From: Arenicola marina | Lineage: Eukaryota > Annelida > Polychaeta > Arenicolidae | Assembly (NCBI GenBank): GCA_964019135.1 | Contig: OZ025261.1 | Span: 34,276,820-34,340,819 of the forward strand | Length of the DNA stretch: 64,000 nucleotides | Direction of reading: 5' to 3' | Shown here: positions 1 to 12,189 of the stretch, in pieces | Numbering within the stretch: the first letter of the stretch is position 1 | Layout: every line of letters begins with the position of its first letter | Position numbers and translations under genes: made by a program | Notes under the pieces: generated by a model | What the model saw: the letters and a program-made list of their open reading frames with translations, nothing else | What the model was told of the DNA's origin: nothing | The model's database searches: none

Positions 1-769
1 GTGACAGCATGGACTATGAGCATGGACGCATACAGAGCAGTGTGACAGCATGGACTGAGAGCATGGCCACATAGAGAGCAGTGTGACAGCATGGACTGAG
101 AGCATGGCCACATACAGAGCAGTGTGACAACATGGACTAAGAGCATGGATACATACAGAGCAGTGTGACAGCATGGGCTAAGAGCATGGCCACATACAGA
201 GCAGTGTGATAGCATGGACTGAGAGCATAGCCACATACAGCGCAGTGTGACAGCATGGACTAAGAGCATGGACACATACAGAGCAGTGTGACAGCATGGA
301 CTGAGAGCATGGCCACATACAGAGCAGTGTGACAACATGGACTAAGAGCATGGCACATACAGAGCAGTTTGACAGCATGGGCTGAGAGCATGGCCACATA
401 CAGAGCAGTGTGATAGCATGGACTGAGAGCATGGCCACATACAGAGCAGTGTGACAGCATGGACTGAGAGCATGGCCACATACAGGGCAGTGTGATAGCA
501 TGAACTGAGAGCATGGACACATACAGGGCAGTGTGATAGCATGGACTGAGAGCATGGACACATACAGAGCAGTGTGACAGCATGGACTGAGAGCATGAAC
601 ACATACAGAGCAGTGTGACAGCATGGGCTGAGAGCATGGACACATGCAGAGCAGTGTGACAGCATGGGCTAAGAGCATGGACACATACCGAGCAGTGTGA
701 CAGCATGAACTGAGAGCATTAACACATACAGAGCAGTGTGACAGCATGGGCTGAGAGCATGGCACATAC
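1..769. repeat. 41-bp minisatellite, about 19 copies
   Basis: Tandem units of about 41 bp share the cores gtgacagcatggactgag and cacatacagagcagt. The window starts inside the array, so its left edge is unknown. Copies differ by scattered substitutions (ggccac/ggacac, gacag/gatag/gacaa), so this is a moderately aged array. Because 41 is not a multiple of three, the open frames across it cycle through three peptide phases. They are repeat artefacts, not a gene. Confidence 0.97.
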
Positions 770-1040
770 ACACTCTTACTCATTGGGAGGAAAGACATCG
801 CATCTCCATCCTGCCACAAGCATAGACATTTGCACAAGTGGGGTTTGAACCAGGCACCAGTCGCTTGGAGGGGGCCTTGCAGAGCACACTCGATAATAGC
901 CAAACGCGCTGCCTAATGAGCCACGGGATGACCTACCACATATTATATCTATACGACAGCTGAAGAGAATTATGTCAATGCGACTTAAACACAATGTCTC
1001 AACATTTGTCAAAGCGATATATGGGCACACGACACCATAT
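770..1040 (-). mobile_element. tRNA-derived SINE-like insertion inside the 41-bp minisatellite
   Basis: Read on the minus strand, this segment has an A-box-like stretch tggctcattagg (923-912) and a B-box-like ggttcaaacccc (851-840). This is the layout of an RNA polymerase III promoter of tRNA origin. It separates the main 41-bp array from two more units at 1041-1112, so it was inserted into the array. Array DNA resumes in the same phase region (cacatac / acagaccag). Exact ends and a clean target-site duplication could not be fixed. Assignment as a SINE is inferred from the boxes and the insertion context. Confidence 0.5.
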
Positions 1041-1112
1041 CTACAGACCAGTGTGACAGCACGAACTGAAAGCATGGACACATACAGAGCAGTATGACAG
1101 CATGGACTGAGA
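1041..1112. repeat. 41-bp minisatellite, resumed part
   Basis: Nearly two further units of the same 41-bp repeat (gtgacagcacgaactgaaag, then tatgacagcatggactgag). They mark the far side of the SINE-like insertion. Confidence 0.9.
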
Positions 1113-2334
1113 CGGGTTTTCTTTCCAAGTCAAACCGCTACAATCGAATAACGTTTTTGGTCATAAATACAACGTTTTAGCGCCAAGAGCTCTTGACAAC
1201 TTGACCAAATGACTGACTGTCCTTTAGATAAACCCTGAATAGTCAGTTGACACCCTTGACCGCTAATCCCTTTAGCGGCAAGGGCGCAATCCACTCTCAC
1301 GGCGTCACCCCCCCCCCCCACCTCCTTACCCGCAGGCACGCCCGGAATTTACACAAAGAGGTTTCCTGAGTCACACTACCAAGCGAGGGAGGGAGGCAGG
1401 CAGGGAGGGAGGCAGGAATGGAGAAAAAATACAAAAAACGTACTGGCAACTGTCGCAACGTCTTTTTGAATTCCCAGCAAATCCTGGTAAAGCCTTTCAG
1501 AAATGGGGTCCTTTTCTAATGAACCGGGAAGGCCTGTGACAAGTCGCTGTTACCCAGAGCAAAAGGCGGCCCATTTGTAACGCAATTTAGCCGCTCAAGC
1601 CTAGCTCTGCGGTGGTGGAACAAGTCAGTCTCGAAGGAACAACGGCCGCTGGCCCCGGTTTCAGGCCTCTATTGAGGGGCACAGAAAGCGAAAAGACGAG
1701 AACGTGGCGACGGGACACCATGGCAACGGGGGGAGGGGGCGCCGTGTTAAAAAAGCACGAGAGGGAAGCTGGAGGTGAAATTAAATTATCAGGTTTAAGG
1801 CCACGATTTCATTCTCTTTTTTCCCGCCTAATTTCCCTTCCTCAACACTAGTGTGTGTGTGTATGTCTTTGTGTGAATGCCTTGCTCTGCGGGTTGCAAT
1901 GATGTGTTTTTTTTTGGCCTTAATCGATAAGTCTAGAATCCTTCACTTTTGCGTCTGATCTAAGTTGGATCGGTTGTTGTGGAAAATGAATTCATTTCAA
2001 TTCAGTCGTTACGTCGCAGACACATTATACTGAGATGGAAATAAGTGCAGATGGTACCGGGCGGGGTTCGAACCCTACACACAAGTACTTGCCATGGTGA
2101 ACTCCTCACCATTCTGCAGCAGACATCGGGGGAGCCACTGCGGTAACAACGCGACTGGGACGCCAGAACCAAGGGATCCAATGTTAGTAATGGATTGAGA
2201 TAAATGATATAAAAACGGCGGCGGGAAGCGTTGGTGTATGGCCAGCAGGTGACACGATTTGTAAGGCCCAAGGGGGGTGGGGTGGGGGGGGGGGGTATAA
2301 TGGTACCAAAGAGAAACAATCGCACGGGGTGGAA
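1113..2334. other. Gene-free stretch with purine-rich and SINE-like pieces
   Basis: No convincing exon. A C9 run lies near 1310, a gaggg/caggc purine repeat at 1384-1419, and a T-rich tract near 1903. On the minus strand a B-box-like gggttcgaaccccgcc lies around 2058-2073, possibly a degraded tRNA-derived SINE, but no convincing A box was found. The frame at 1612-1851 has no recognisable features. Confidence 0.5.
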
Positions 2335-2632
2335 CGGAACGGGGCAGAGAAGTGGGGTGAAGAGGGCCGGGGAAAGGGTCGGAGCGGGGCGGAGCGGCGC
2401 GGAGAGGGCCGGAACGGGGCGGGGCGGAGCGGGCCGGAGTGGGGCGGATAGGGCCGGAGAGGGCCGAAGAGGGGTGGAGTGGGCCGGAGCGGGGCGGAGC
2501 GGGCCGGAGTGGGGCGGAGAGGGCCGGAGCGGGTCGGAGAGGGCAGGAGAGGCCCGGAGAGGCTGGAGCGGGGCGAAGCGGGCCGGAGCGGGGCGGTGAG
2601 GGTCGGAGCGGGCCGGAGCGGACCAGGGGAGA
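2335..2632. repeat. GC-rich ~10/20-bp minisatellite
   Basis: About 15 degenerate units of a 20-bp repeat built from ggagcggggc and ggagcgggccgg. The plus strand is almost pure purine plus C. It is open in several frames on both strands (R/G/A-rich on plus, P/R/S-rich on minus), which is typical of a short GC-rich repeat without stop codons and is not evidence of coding. Confidence 0.95.
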
Positions 2633-3394
2633 GGTGTTTTTTGTTAAATTTAGGGTTTTTTACATCGGTGAATGAATTGTTAATATTATCGACTGACCCG
2701 CAGGCAGGTACTCCACCCAACCTTTGGGGATGTCATTTTAAGTGCCAAGGATGAAGGGTCTAATACAGTGGATGGCGGGCCCCTCGAAACGTCGCATCGA
2801 CGCCCCTCAGAAACCACCCCCATGCCCTCCAATTCACATCACTCCACCTCCTCGAGATGGGAATTACCATCTGGACAGACACAAAATGGAGCGCAATGTC
2901 TCCGATGAAATCGTTAAAAATGTAGAATAGAAGGCGAATATCAATGCATACTAGCCACGCCTCAACACACACAGCCACGCCTCAACACACACACCCACGC
3001 CTCAACACGCACAGCGAAAGCCGACCATACAACAGCAGACACCACACTCCATCTGAATCATCACACAAGCAACAGGCTATTTAAGTCTTTTAAATCGGGT
3101 AACGAACAACATAAACCCAACATTCTTAATGCCGAACATCATATATATCATTATGTTTGTAAATGAAAAGGAGATATGTACTAAAGTTCTGTTCCGATAT
3201 TGTACTTGACGGCACGGGAAATATTTAAAGCAAAGTGAGACAATATATATGGCGTAAGATCCGGAATTTAAAGTGAAGGCCTTTGGTCGCTTTCGAAGAA
3301 TTCAGAAACCCTTACCCGGCCATAGCGCAGGGCTGGCTAGAAGGAACCACACCGTCAACAAGCCCATCATTCGGTGGGGGAGGGGTGAAGTATG
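2633..3394. other. Gene-free stretch with a small 20-bp repeat
   Basis: Three units of a 20-bp repeat (ccacgcctcaacacacacag) lie at 2954-3013. The rest is unique, AT-rich sequence with no exon I can support. Confidence 0.6.
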
Positions 3395-4222
3395 TCTGTG
3401 TGTCGGGGGGGGGGGTCAAAGCAAGGAGTGTGGGGGGGGGTCAAAGCAAGGAGTGTGTGGGCGGGGTCAAAGCAAGGAGTGTAGGGGCGGGGTCAAAGCA
3501 AGGAGTGTGGGGGCGGGGTCAAAGTATGGAGTACGTGGGCGGGGTCAAAGCATGGAGTGTGAGGGCGGGGTCAAAGCATGGAGTGTGAGGGCGGGGTCAA
3601 AGCATGGAGTGTGGGGGCGGGGTCAAAGCATGGAGTGTGGGGGCGGGGTCAAAGCATGGAGTGTGGGGGCGGGGTCAAAGCATGGAGTGTGGGGGCGGGG
3701 TCAAAGCATGGAGTGTGGGGGCGGGGTCAAAGCATGGAGTGTGGGGGCGGGGTCAAAGCATGGAGTGTGGGGGCGGGGTCAAAGCAAGGAGTGTGTGGGC
3801 GGGGTCAAAGCATGGAGTGTGGGGGCGGGGTCAAAGCATGGGGTGTGGGGGCGGAGTCAAAGCAAGGAGTGTGTGGGCGGGGTCAAAGCAAGGAGTGTGG
3901 GGGCGGGGTCAAAGCATGGTGTGGGGGCGGCGGTCAAAGTATGGAGTACGTGGGCGGGGTCAAAGTATGGAGTGTGAGGGCGGGGTCAAAGCATGGAGTG
4001 CAGGGGCGGGGTCAAAGCAAGGAGTGTGGGGGCGAGGTCAAAGCATGGAGTGTGGGGGCGGGGTCAAAGCATGGAGTGTGGGGGCGAGGTCAAAGCATGG
4101 AGTGTGGGGGAGGGGCGGGGTCAAATCAATGAGTGTGGGGGAGGGGCGGGGTCAAAGCATGGAGTGTGGGGGAGGGGCGGGGTCAAAGCATGGAGTGTGG
4201 GGGAGGGGCGGGGTCAAAGCAA
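3395..4222. repeat. 26-bp minisatellite, about 31 copies
   Basis: The unit is ggggcggggtcaaagcatgg plus agtgtg. From about 4085 to 4220 the units lengthen to 31 bp by gain of an extra ggggagg block, so the right end carries a younger variant block. Long glycine-rich frames (KAWSVGAGSKHGVWGRGQSM type) simply cycle through the repeat. Confidence 0.97.
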
Positions 4223-4589
4223 AGAATAACTAATAAATAAAAATAACAATAAAAAAAAAGTCACGAGAAAGTTCGATTATCTCATCGGTAAATAAATTCA
4301 CGTCATGAAAAAGTTGTTGAAAAATATTTCCATATATATCCGCACAACGATGAGCCGTCCACTTTGCCGCTACTCGATCCCTGCGGACACAGCACACACC
4401 ACCATGCCTCCAATCTGGCGGCACGGGTGTCCCAGACATGTCCCTTGGGGGACAGAGTTTTGCCCCGTAAACCACAGGGCATCCCTCCCCTACCCTACAT
4501 TTTCATTCCAAGTCGGATAAAGAGGGCGAGGGTATTGAGGTGTGAGTGGGGCAAGGGGGGCGGGGTAGGTGTAACGGTGGGGGTGGGGG
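4223..4589. other. Unique spacer between two minisatellites
   Basis: AT-rich start (aataaataaaaataac) followed by ordinary unique sequence. No exon, RNA gene or element recognised. Confidence 0.6.
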
Positions 4590-5715
4590 TATATAGGAAG
4601 AAGGGCAGACAGTGTCAGCGCGTCTGTGGTGGGCCGGGCGGGGGGGGGGGCTGTAGGAAGGACGGTAGACAGTGTCAGTGTCGGGGGGCGGGCGAGCGGG
4701 GGGCTGTATTAAAGACGGCAGACGGTCATGTCGGGGGCGGGCGGGCAAGAAGGAAGGAGTATACAAAGGATCAGAATTAGGGGATGGGGGTGGCCATAGG
4801 AAGGGGGCAGTGTCAGTGTCGAGGGGGGGGGAGGGGGCTATAGGAAGGGGTCACTGTCAGTGTCGAGGGGGGGAGGGTGGCTATAGGAAGGGGGCACTGT
4901 CAGTGTCGAGGGGGGGGGAGGGGGCTATAGGAAGGGGTCACTGTCAGTGTCGAGGGGGGGAGGGTGGCTATAGGAAGGGGGCACTGTCAGTGTCGAGGGG
5001 GAAGGGTGGCTATAAGAAGGGGGCACTGTCAGTGTCGAGGGGGGAGGGGAGCTATAAGAAGGGGGCACTGTCAGTGTCGAGGGGGGAGGGTGGCTATAGG
5101 AAGGGGCACTGTCAGTATCGAGGGGGGGGGGGTGGCTATAGGCAGGGAGCTCTGTCAGTGTCGAGGGGGGGGGGAGGGTGGCTATAGGAAGGGGGCACTG
5201 TTAGTGTCGAGGGAGGGAGGGGGCTATAGGAAGGGGGCACTGTCAGTGTCGAGGGGGGGAGGGGGCAATAGGAAGGGGGCACTGTCAGTCAGTGTCGAAG
5301 GGGGGAGGGTGGCTATAGGAAGGGGGCACTGTCAGTGTCGAGGGGGGGGGGAGGGGGCTATAGGACGGGGGCACTGTCAGTGTCGAGGGGGGGGGGCTAT
5401 CAGCAGGGGGCTCTGTCAGTGTCGAGGGGGGGAGGGGCTATAGGAAGGGGGCACTGTCAGTGTCGAGGGGGGAGGGTGGCTATAGGAAGGGGGCACTGTC
5501 AGTGTCGAGTGGGGGAGGGGGCTATAGGACGGGGGCACTGTCAGTGTCGAGGGGGGGGGGTGGCTATAGAAAGGGAGCACTGTCAGTGTCGAGGGGGAAG
5601 GCGGGCTATAGGAAGGGGGCACTGTCAGTGTCGAGGTGCGGGAGGGTGGCTATAGGCAGGGGGTTCTGTCAGTGTCGAGGGGGGGGGTTATAGGAAGGGG
5701 GCACTGCCAGTGTCG
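4590..5715. repeat. ~42-bp G-rich minisatellite, about 22 regular copies plus degenerate founder units
   Basis: Regular units from about 4795 have the core ggctataggaagggggcact, then gtcagtgtcgagg and a G tract of 6-10. The G tract varies in length, so the period drifts from 40 to 44 bp. At 4590-4795 there are looser, longer units with gacagtgtcag cores, which look like the older founder part. The repeated G tracts could form G-quadruplexes. Serine/glycine/arginine-rich frames here are repeat artefacts. Confidence 0.96.
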
Positions 5716-6827
5716 ACTCCGCTGTCACCTCAGCGGACTAGCGCAGAGCCGGCCACAAAGTGGACAGCGACCATCTACATCAGCCGCTCAAACTCTGTTA
5801 TCCTCCGTGACAGTTTCATCCGCCCTTCAAAAGCAATCAGGCCATCGATCTCTCAGCCATAGGGCAATCGATCCGTGGCCCAGCCTTACCTCACCGGACT
5901 CCACCGTCCCCTAACCCCCCACCCCGCCACCCGCTCCCTCTACCGCCCACGCTTCAAACCACCCCCGCTTCCGCCGACGACCGATCCAGCGAACACCCCT
6001 CCCCCCCCCCACCCAACCCCCTAACCCCCCGTGTGATCCCGTATAACACCGCTAGGTGGCAGCAGGAGCGACACACATGTTGGTCTTCCCCAGCCACGTG
6101 TCACCAGAGACAGCAACACGACCCACACCCCAGTCCTTATCTATGGCGGCTTGGAGGGTGGAAGTAAAGTCGCCGGCAGTTCTTTCGTTCTGATCGATGA
6201 ATCCATTAGTTCGTGACGTGACAGGACCAATCGCCATATTAACTGTTATCCGCCAAATTATTTCCTCTTCGATCATTGGCAAGACGCATCCGTCTGACTT
6301 TATCCCCAATAATTTAATAGCCTGGCTATCGTCGTAATCAAATATATACATAAATATATCTTATAATAATAATATGATATAAAGGCGTTGGCGTTATCGT
6401 TATCATAAGCTGTGTTAGCGCTCTGTAGCGTGCTGCGCCAATCAGTCCTAGCCCCTACCCACACCCCCCACCCCTCCCGCCACCAATGTGTTAGCTCCCG
6501 GTATCGCAATGCCCGTTAGTTTATTGAGAACAGACCTTAATTCCTATCACCAATTTCCCGCCACTCTCCACCATTCAATTAACAAATATATCACGTAAAT
6601 TAGATTTTATCTCAAGGGTGTCGCCCTGACACAGCACACGTTCCTCACAAGAAGCGGTCCATTACCTTTACCATTACAAGGCGGACTTTTTTTCGCGAAA
6701 ATATTTTCATATACGCGAGCGCCTGGCCGTAACATCCGCCCCCAGTAAGTGGCTCGAGCGAGAAATCTCAAAGGTGCTATTATAGCATATTTCACGCGGG
6801 AGGGCTTCGCGATTTCGATGAACTATG
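5716..6827. other. Gene-free stretch with C-rich tract
   Basis: 5905-6030 is strongly C-rich (several ccccccacc runs). 6345-6385 is AT-rich. No exon or RNA gene recognised. Confidence 0.5.
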
Positions 6828-6905
6828 AGACCCGGTTAGCTCAGTCGGTAGAGCATGGAAATTGAATTGATCCCAAGTTGTGCGTTCAATCCCTGCAGAT
6901 ATTTT
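6828..6905 (+). repeat. tRNA-like sequence, pseudogene or SINE head
   Basis: A good A box, tagctcagtcgg, lies at 6837-6848. A degraded B box, gcgttcaatccc, lies at 6882-6893. The spacing is close to that of a tRNA gene, but the acceptor stem does not pair and the anticodon arm is irregular. A functional tRNA gene is therefore unlikely. It is best read as a tRNA pseudogene or the head of a SINE. Confidence 0.55.
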
Positions 6906-7974
6906 TTTCGGTTTATGGATGGCAACAAATGCTTCCGCTGAAAAATGTGGTCGTCACTTGTTGAAGACATATCCGTGATCCTAATGTGTGAATTTAAGAC
7001 TAATCTGTGCCTAGTTCATGCGGGCCCCGCCAGATCGCATGTTAACGTTTTGTTGTAACAACAACTGTAATATATCCACCATTGAAAATCCAACATCATG
7101 GCTGGCTGAAATTGTTCAGATCTGTAGCAATATTTGAGCATAGCTTGAGCTGATGAAACACAAACATTCAAATATCTGGGTTACATGCCCAAAGCGAGAA
7201 ATGATTCAGCTTCTGTGAGAGATTCGATACCATGTTAGATAACAAGGCGAGCAGATAGGGGGCCGGATTGGACAACGCTGAGGCACATCAGTAAACGAAT
7301 ATATACTGGTTCGTGCTCAACGGATGTCGACATGCGCGGAACACAGTAGCGGGACAACTCTCTTCATAATTGTGCATTAAATTTGTGCGGCGACCAATCA
7401 GACCGAATGCTGGATTGATGGTGTGCAACCTTTAATCAACCACAAGGCACCCGACCGAATTCTGGATTGATGGAGTGCTATCTTCAATTAACCACATTTC
7501 AGGACCAAGGGGTCCGACCGACTGCTGGATTGACGGTGTGCAAACTTTAATTAACACCACTTAAGAAACCAAGGGGTTAAACCTGGAGCATAGTTCACCG
7601 GATATGATTATATACATAGGTGAACAGTGTTCACCGGATATGAATATCTATAGGTGAACAGCGTTCACCGACCTTGAGAGCTGGTTGGCACTCTGGAGGC
7701 GCAGAACAATTCAACTCAGGTGAGGACAAGGAAATCCCGCTTCTATCACCTAATATGATAAGACTTTGCTTTACCTTAGACAGACCACATGTCACATTCA
7801 CTGATATATGGAAGCCCACCGACGCCAATTTGTCCACCCCCCAAACCAACCTTTGTCGCTGGACCGGTGGCGCGAGAGGCAGCGCAGACACGAATCCTGT
7901 CCCCCCGGGACGCCAGTCGCCGCCAGCCCGACTCGACCCGCCCTCGCCATGGTAACACCGGCAGGCACCAGGGA
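6906..7974. other. Gene-free stretch with two low-copy repeats
   Basis: At about 7400-7560 a 60-75 bp imperfect unit recurs three times (tctggattgatggagtgc is the conserved core). At 7590-7672 a short block repeats gttcaccggatatga and ends each unit with taggtgaacag, so each unit is itself palindromic (gttcacc/ggtgaac). No coding sequence recognised. Confidence 0.65.
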
Positions 7975-9548
7975 CTGGCTAGTCCTTGCTGGGCCTAGCT
8001 ACTCCTTGCTGGGCCTGGTTACTCCTTGCCGGGCCTGGCTCATTCACACAGGGCCTGGCTCCTTCACACCGGGCCTGGCTCCTTCACACCGGGCCTGGCT
8101 CCTTCACACCGGGCCTGGCTCCTTCTCACAGGGCCTGGCTCCTTCACACCGGGCCTGGCTCCTTCACACCGGGCCTGGCTCCTTCTCACCGGGCCTGGCT
8201 CCTTCACACCGGGCCTGGCTTCTTCACACCGGGCCTGGCTCTTGATTCACACCGGGCCTGGATCCTTAATTCACACCGGGCCTGGATCCTTAATTCACAC
8301 CGGGCCTGGCTCCTTGATTCACACCAGGTTTGGTTCCTTCTCACAGGGCCTGGCTCCTTCACACCGGGCCTGGCTCCTTCACACTGGGCCTGGCTCCTTC
8401 ACACCGGACCTGGCTCCTTCACACAGGGCTTGGATCCTTCACACCGGATCTGGCTCTTCATTCACACCGGGCCTTGCTCCTTAATTCACACCGGGTTTGG
8501 TTCCTTCTCACAGGGCCCGGCTCCTTCACACCGGGCCTGGCTCCTTCACACCGGGCCTGGCTCCTTCACACCGGGCCTGGCTCCTTCACACAGGGCCTGG
8601 CTCCTTAATTTACACCGGGCCTGGCTCTTGATTCACACCGGGCCTGGATCCTTAATTCACACCGGGCCTGGCTCCTTCACACCGGGCCCGGCTCTTGATT
8701 CACACCGGGCCTGGATCCTTAATTCACACCGGGCCTGGCTCCTTCACAGTGGGCCTGGCTCCTTCACACCGGGCCTGGCTCCTTCACACCGGGCCTGGCT
8801 CCTTCACACCGGGTCTGGCTCCTCCACACCGGGCCTGGCTCCTTCACACCAGGTCTGGCTCTTTATTCACACCGGGCCTAGCTCCTTAATTCACACCGGG
8901 CCTGGCTCCTTAATTCACACCGGGCCAGGCTCCTTCACACGGGGCCGGGCTCTTGATTTACACCGGGCCTGGCGCCTTAATTCACACCGGGCCTGGCTCC
9001 TTCACACCGGGCCTGGCGCCTTAATTCACACCGGGCCTGGCTCCTTCACACCGGGCCTGGCGCCTTAATTCACACCGGGCCTGGCTCCTTCACACCGGGC
9101 CTGGCGCCTTAATTCACACCGGGCCTGGCTCCTTAATTCACACCGGGCCTGGCGCCTTAATTCACACCGGGCCTGGCTCCTTCACACCGGGCCTGGCGCC
9201 TTGATTCACACCGGGCCTGGCGCCTTAATTCACACCGGGCCTGGCTCCTTCACACCGGGCCTGGCGCCTTAATTCACACCGGGCCTGGCGCCTTAATTCA
9301 CACCGGGCCTGGCTCCTTCACACCGGGCCTGGCGCCTTAATTCACACCGGGCCTGGCTCCTTCACACCGGGCCTGGCGCCTTGATTCACACCGGGCCTGG
9401 CGCCTTAATTCACACCGGGCCTGGCTCCTTCACACCGCGCGGGCGCCTTAATTCACACCGGGCCTGGCGCCTTAATTCACACCGGGCCTGGCTCCTTCAC
9501 ACCGGGCCTGGCGCCTTAATTCACACCGGGCCTGGCTCCTTCACACCA
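7975..9548. repeat. 20/24-bp minisatellite, about 70 copies
   Basis: The basic unit is tccttcacaccgggcctggc (20 bp). A 24-bp version contains ccttaattcacaccgggcct. The left half is mainly 20-bp units. From about 8950 a composite of one 24-bp and one 20-bp unit alternates regularly, a ~44-bp higher-order repeat. The 360-residue frame reading SHRAWLLHTGPGSFTPGLAP again and again is a repeat artefact. Confidence 0.97.
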
Positions 9549-12189
9549 GATCTCTTCGTTTCGCTTCTGTTTTTCCACTAGTACCGGACGAAGCTTGGCG
9601 GCACTACGTAAGAAACTAATTTTAAAGTGGCCAACAATGGTTAATTGCAACGTCATCAGAGTCTATATGCCCTACATGTCGCCAACTATATTCAATTAAT
9701 TTGATTAATGACGGGATTTTGCCAATGTCACAAACTTAATATTAATTATCCTTACAAAAGTGAAATCAACCATACTATTCTTATTGTACACAATTCTCGC
9801 ATAGATAAAAAATACACTTCTCCCAGAAAAGTTCACAAATGCGCAAATTTCACGACAAAGAGTATTCCTCGTTGATTCTCCTGCCACCGGAGTGTGACAT
9901 GAAATACTCCTCTGATCAGTTGCAAGGTCAGGGAGCCATGGCCTCAAGAACATTTCACACACCTAGCGTTCGTTGCAACGGTCCAATTTGTTGAATCACA
10001 GAGAAAAGACGCTTGACCGAGCAAATAAAAAGAATGAAATAATCCACCTAAAACTGAAAAAAATCCTCATATATATCTTCCAGGGGCGAGCCATGACCTC
10101 TAAGAAGGCTGTGAGGAACAGAGCAATCGCGTGGCAGAATGGTCTCCATTGATGAACGCCGGCTTGTGGCCGCCGTATGCTCTATAGGGCTCCGCGAGGT
10201 GTGTGTGGGGGGGGGGGGGGTGGGGCGGCTTCTCAGCCGGCAACCCAACCAAGAGTTACCCGGCCTCGCAGACTCGCGAACGAGGGAAAGGCGATGGGGT
10301 TGGAGAGATCGGGTTGGGAGGGGGTACCCCTCTAAAACGCCGAAGTACACGTCGCAATCAGCAATGACGACCAGATATATCACCAAGACAATTGGTGGCG
10401 GGGAGGGGGCGTGGGGGTGGGGGGGGTGAGGGGGTGGGGTGGGGCAACGGTTCCACGGCTGGGTGCAGTGAAGTGAGGCGGGGCGTGGGGATGGGCGGGC
10501 GCCGTGGGGAGGGGGGGGGGAGGGGTGTCAGGGTGTCGAGATAACTACACGGAAGACGAATGTATCGATGGGTGAGTGCAGTATGATGGCATTGAGATCC
10601 ATGGGAGGCACGGTGCCTGGTCTCGCGTGGTCTCGCCTGGTCTCGCCTGGTCTCGCCTCTCCGGCTCTCGCTGTGCCGTAATAACCAGGGGAAGAGGAGG
10701 GCGGTACGGGGCTCCTCCTACTTCCTCTCTGCCTGATCCAGGTGGCGGCGGGGCGGCGGGATCCTGCGCCGTGCCGGACTCCGATGAGGCCTCCAGTCCG
10801 CCATCCCGACCCACCGACCGACGGACGGACCAACAGACTGACTGCCGACGCCGCCAGTAACGGGTTAATCCGAGTCCAGACACGCGTCCCTCATCATTGC
10901 AGGCTCCCAAACCAAAATGTGGCCGCGTAAAAACGTTAATTCAAATAAACTGGAACGCGTCAAAGAACGAAGCGGCGATTTGGGAGGTAAGAGAGCCTGG
11001 GTGTTGGGGGGGGGGGGGGCGCGTCGGGGCTAAGGAGGGGGAAGACTTCCCTCCTAAAAGACAATGTCGATGCCGAACTGTCGTAAAGGCGTTCACGTGT
11101 AGTGGCAACCGGCACCAAACTGAGGCACCAACGAGAGCAGGACCAGCAGAGGACTCCCGAGGAGCGCCTCGCCCCACGCCCCCCTCCCCCTCCCACCCCT
11201 CCGCCCGCCGCCGCCGCCGTCACCCCTTACACACCCCGGCCACCCTCTTCCCCGACACCCGCCAGGGCAACCCCGCAGTCATCCCTCCTCGACGTGCCAT
11301 TGGCTAACAGCCGCCGCAGCAAATTCCATTAGCTTGCAACTTTCAGGATGGAAAATTCAATGTGCGGCCGTGTGAAAACCTCTCCCCCATCGCGGGTTTC
11401 CAAATCCCCGTCCAGAGACACCGCGCCGACCGCCGCGGAATTTTTACGGCATCTATGAGACTCGAGCGTATTGCATAAGGCGTCCGCCCAATGACATCCA
11501 TCGATATTTCATTCTCCATGCAGAGGACACTTTGCGGTCAGTGCCCTTAAGAGCTGTTGAAATCGTTGGTGGCATGACAGAACAAAGTGCCGTTCTAATT
11601 ATAGCTATGGCAATGTGTTGCATATCAGAGATGCTTTGAACAGTGCTTGGTTAATTAGTTGAAACAGGTATTGTGGCCACTTACTGCTATATATACTGGA
11701 ATATCGGTATTATGGGATGCAGTGATAATATGCATACGATCATGTCGGTATTATAGGCTACAAGTACCGTTAACCCTCAATAAAAACAAAATCAGAGTGC
11801 ACTTTCAGTTGCATTATCATAATGCATATAACAAGTACATACAACGCATGAACTCCGCATTCACAAAAATGGCGCGTCAGCGAACGGCAGACGGCGGAGG
11901 CAAGAGAGGACCATGATCTTGTGTAACATGGCCGTATCCGGTCATTGCACGTATATGAAGTAGCCTCAATCTTGTGGGGGCTACATTAATGAGCTACACA
12001 CGGTGAAGTCCGGACTAAAGAAGAGTTGGGTGAGCAGTCGTTTCTCCCATAAACTAAAGGCACCGGGGCGGCACTTTCCTTTCACGAAAGAGGTGCAAAC
12101 AGCCAGCGGCCCACGCACACACAGATCGAGGTACAGGTCTAGCGGTGGTGCGAAAAGTCAACCGCCTCCACGAAGAGGAGCTTGAAGTC
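9549..12189. other. Gene-free stretch with GC-rich block
   Basis: 9600-10100 is AT-rich unique DNA. 10200-10530 has G runs up to 12. 10600-11330 is GC-rich with many CpG, including four tctcgcctgg-type repeats at 10620-10660 and a cgccgccgccgccg tract near 11207-11220. It could be a CpG-island-like segment, but no exon can be tied to it. 11340-12189 shows nothing recognisable. Confidence 0.45.

Noticed and set aside
3273-4233. Glycine-rich structural protein
   Set aside because: All frames derive from the 26-bp repeat; 78 bp (three units) gives the 26-residue peptide period.
6828-6905. Functional tRNA gene
   Set aside because: The A box is good, but acceptor stem pairing is absent, the anticodon arm is irregular and the B box is degraded.
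7986-9068. 360-codon open frame as a repetitive protein gene
   Set aside because: The frame only follows a 20/24-bp tandem repeat. There is no signal peptide, splice context or codon-level conservation, and other frames are equally open.
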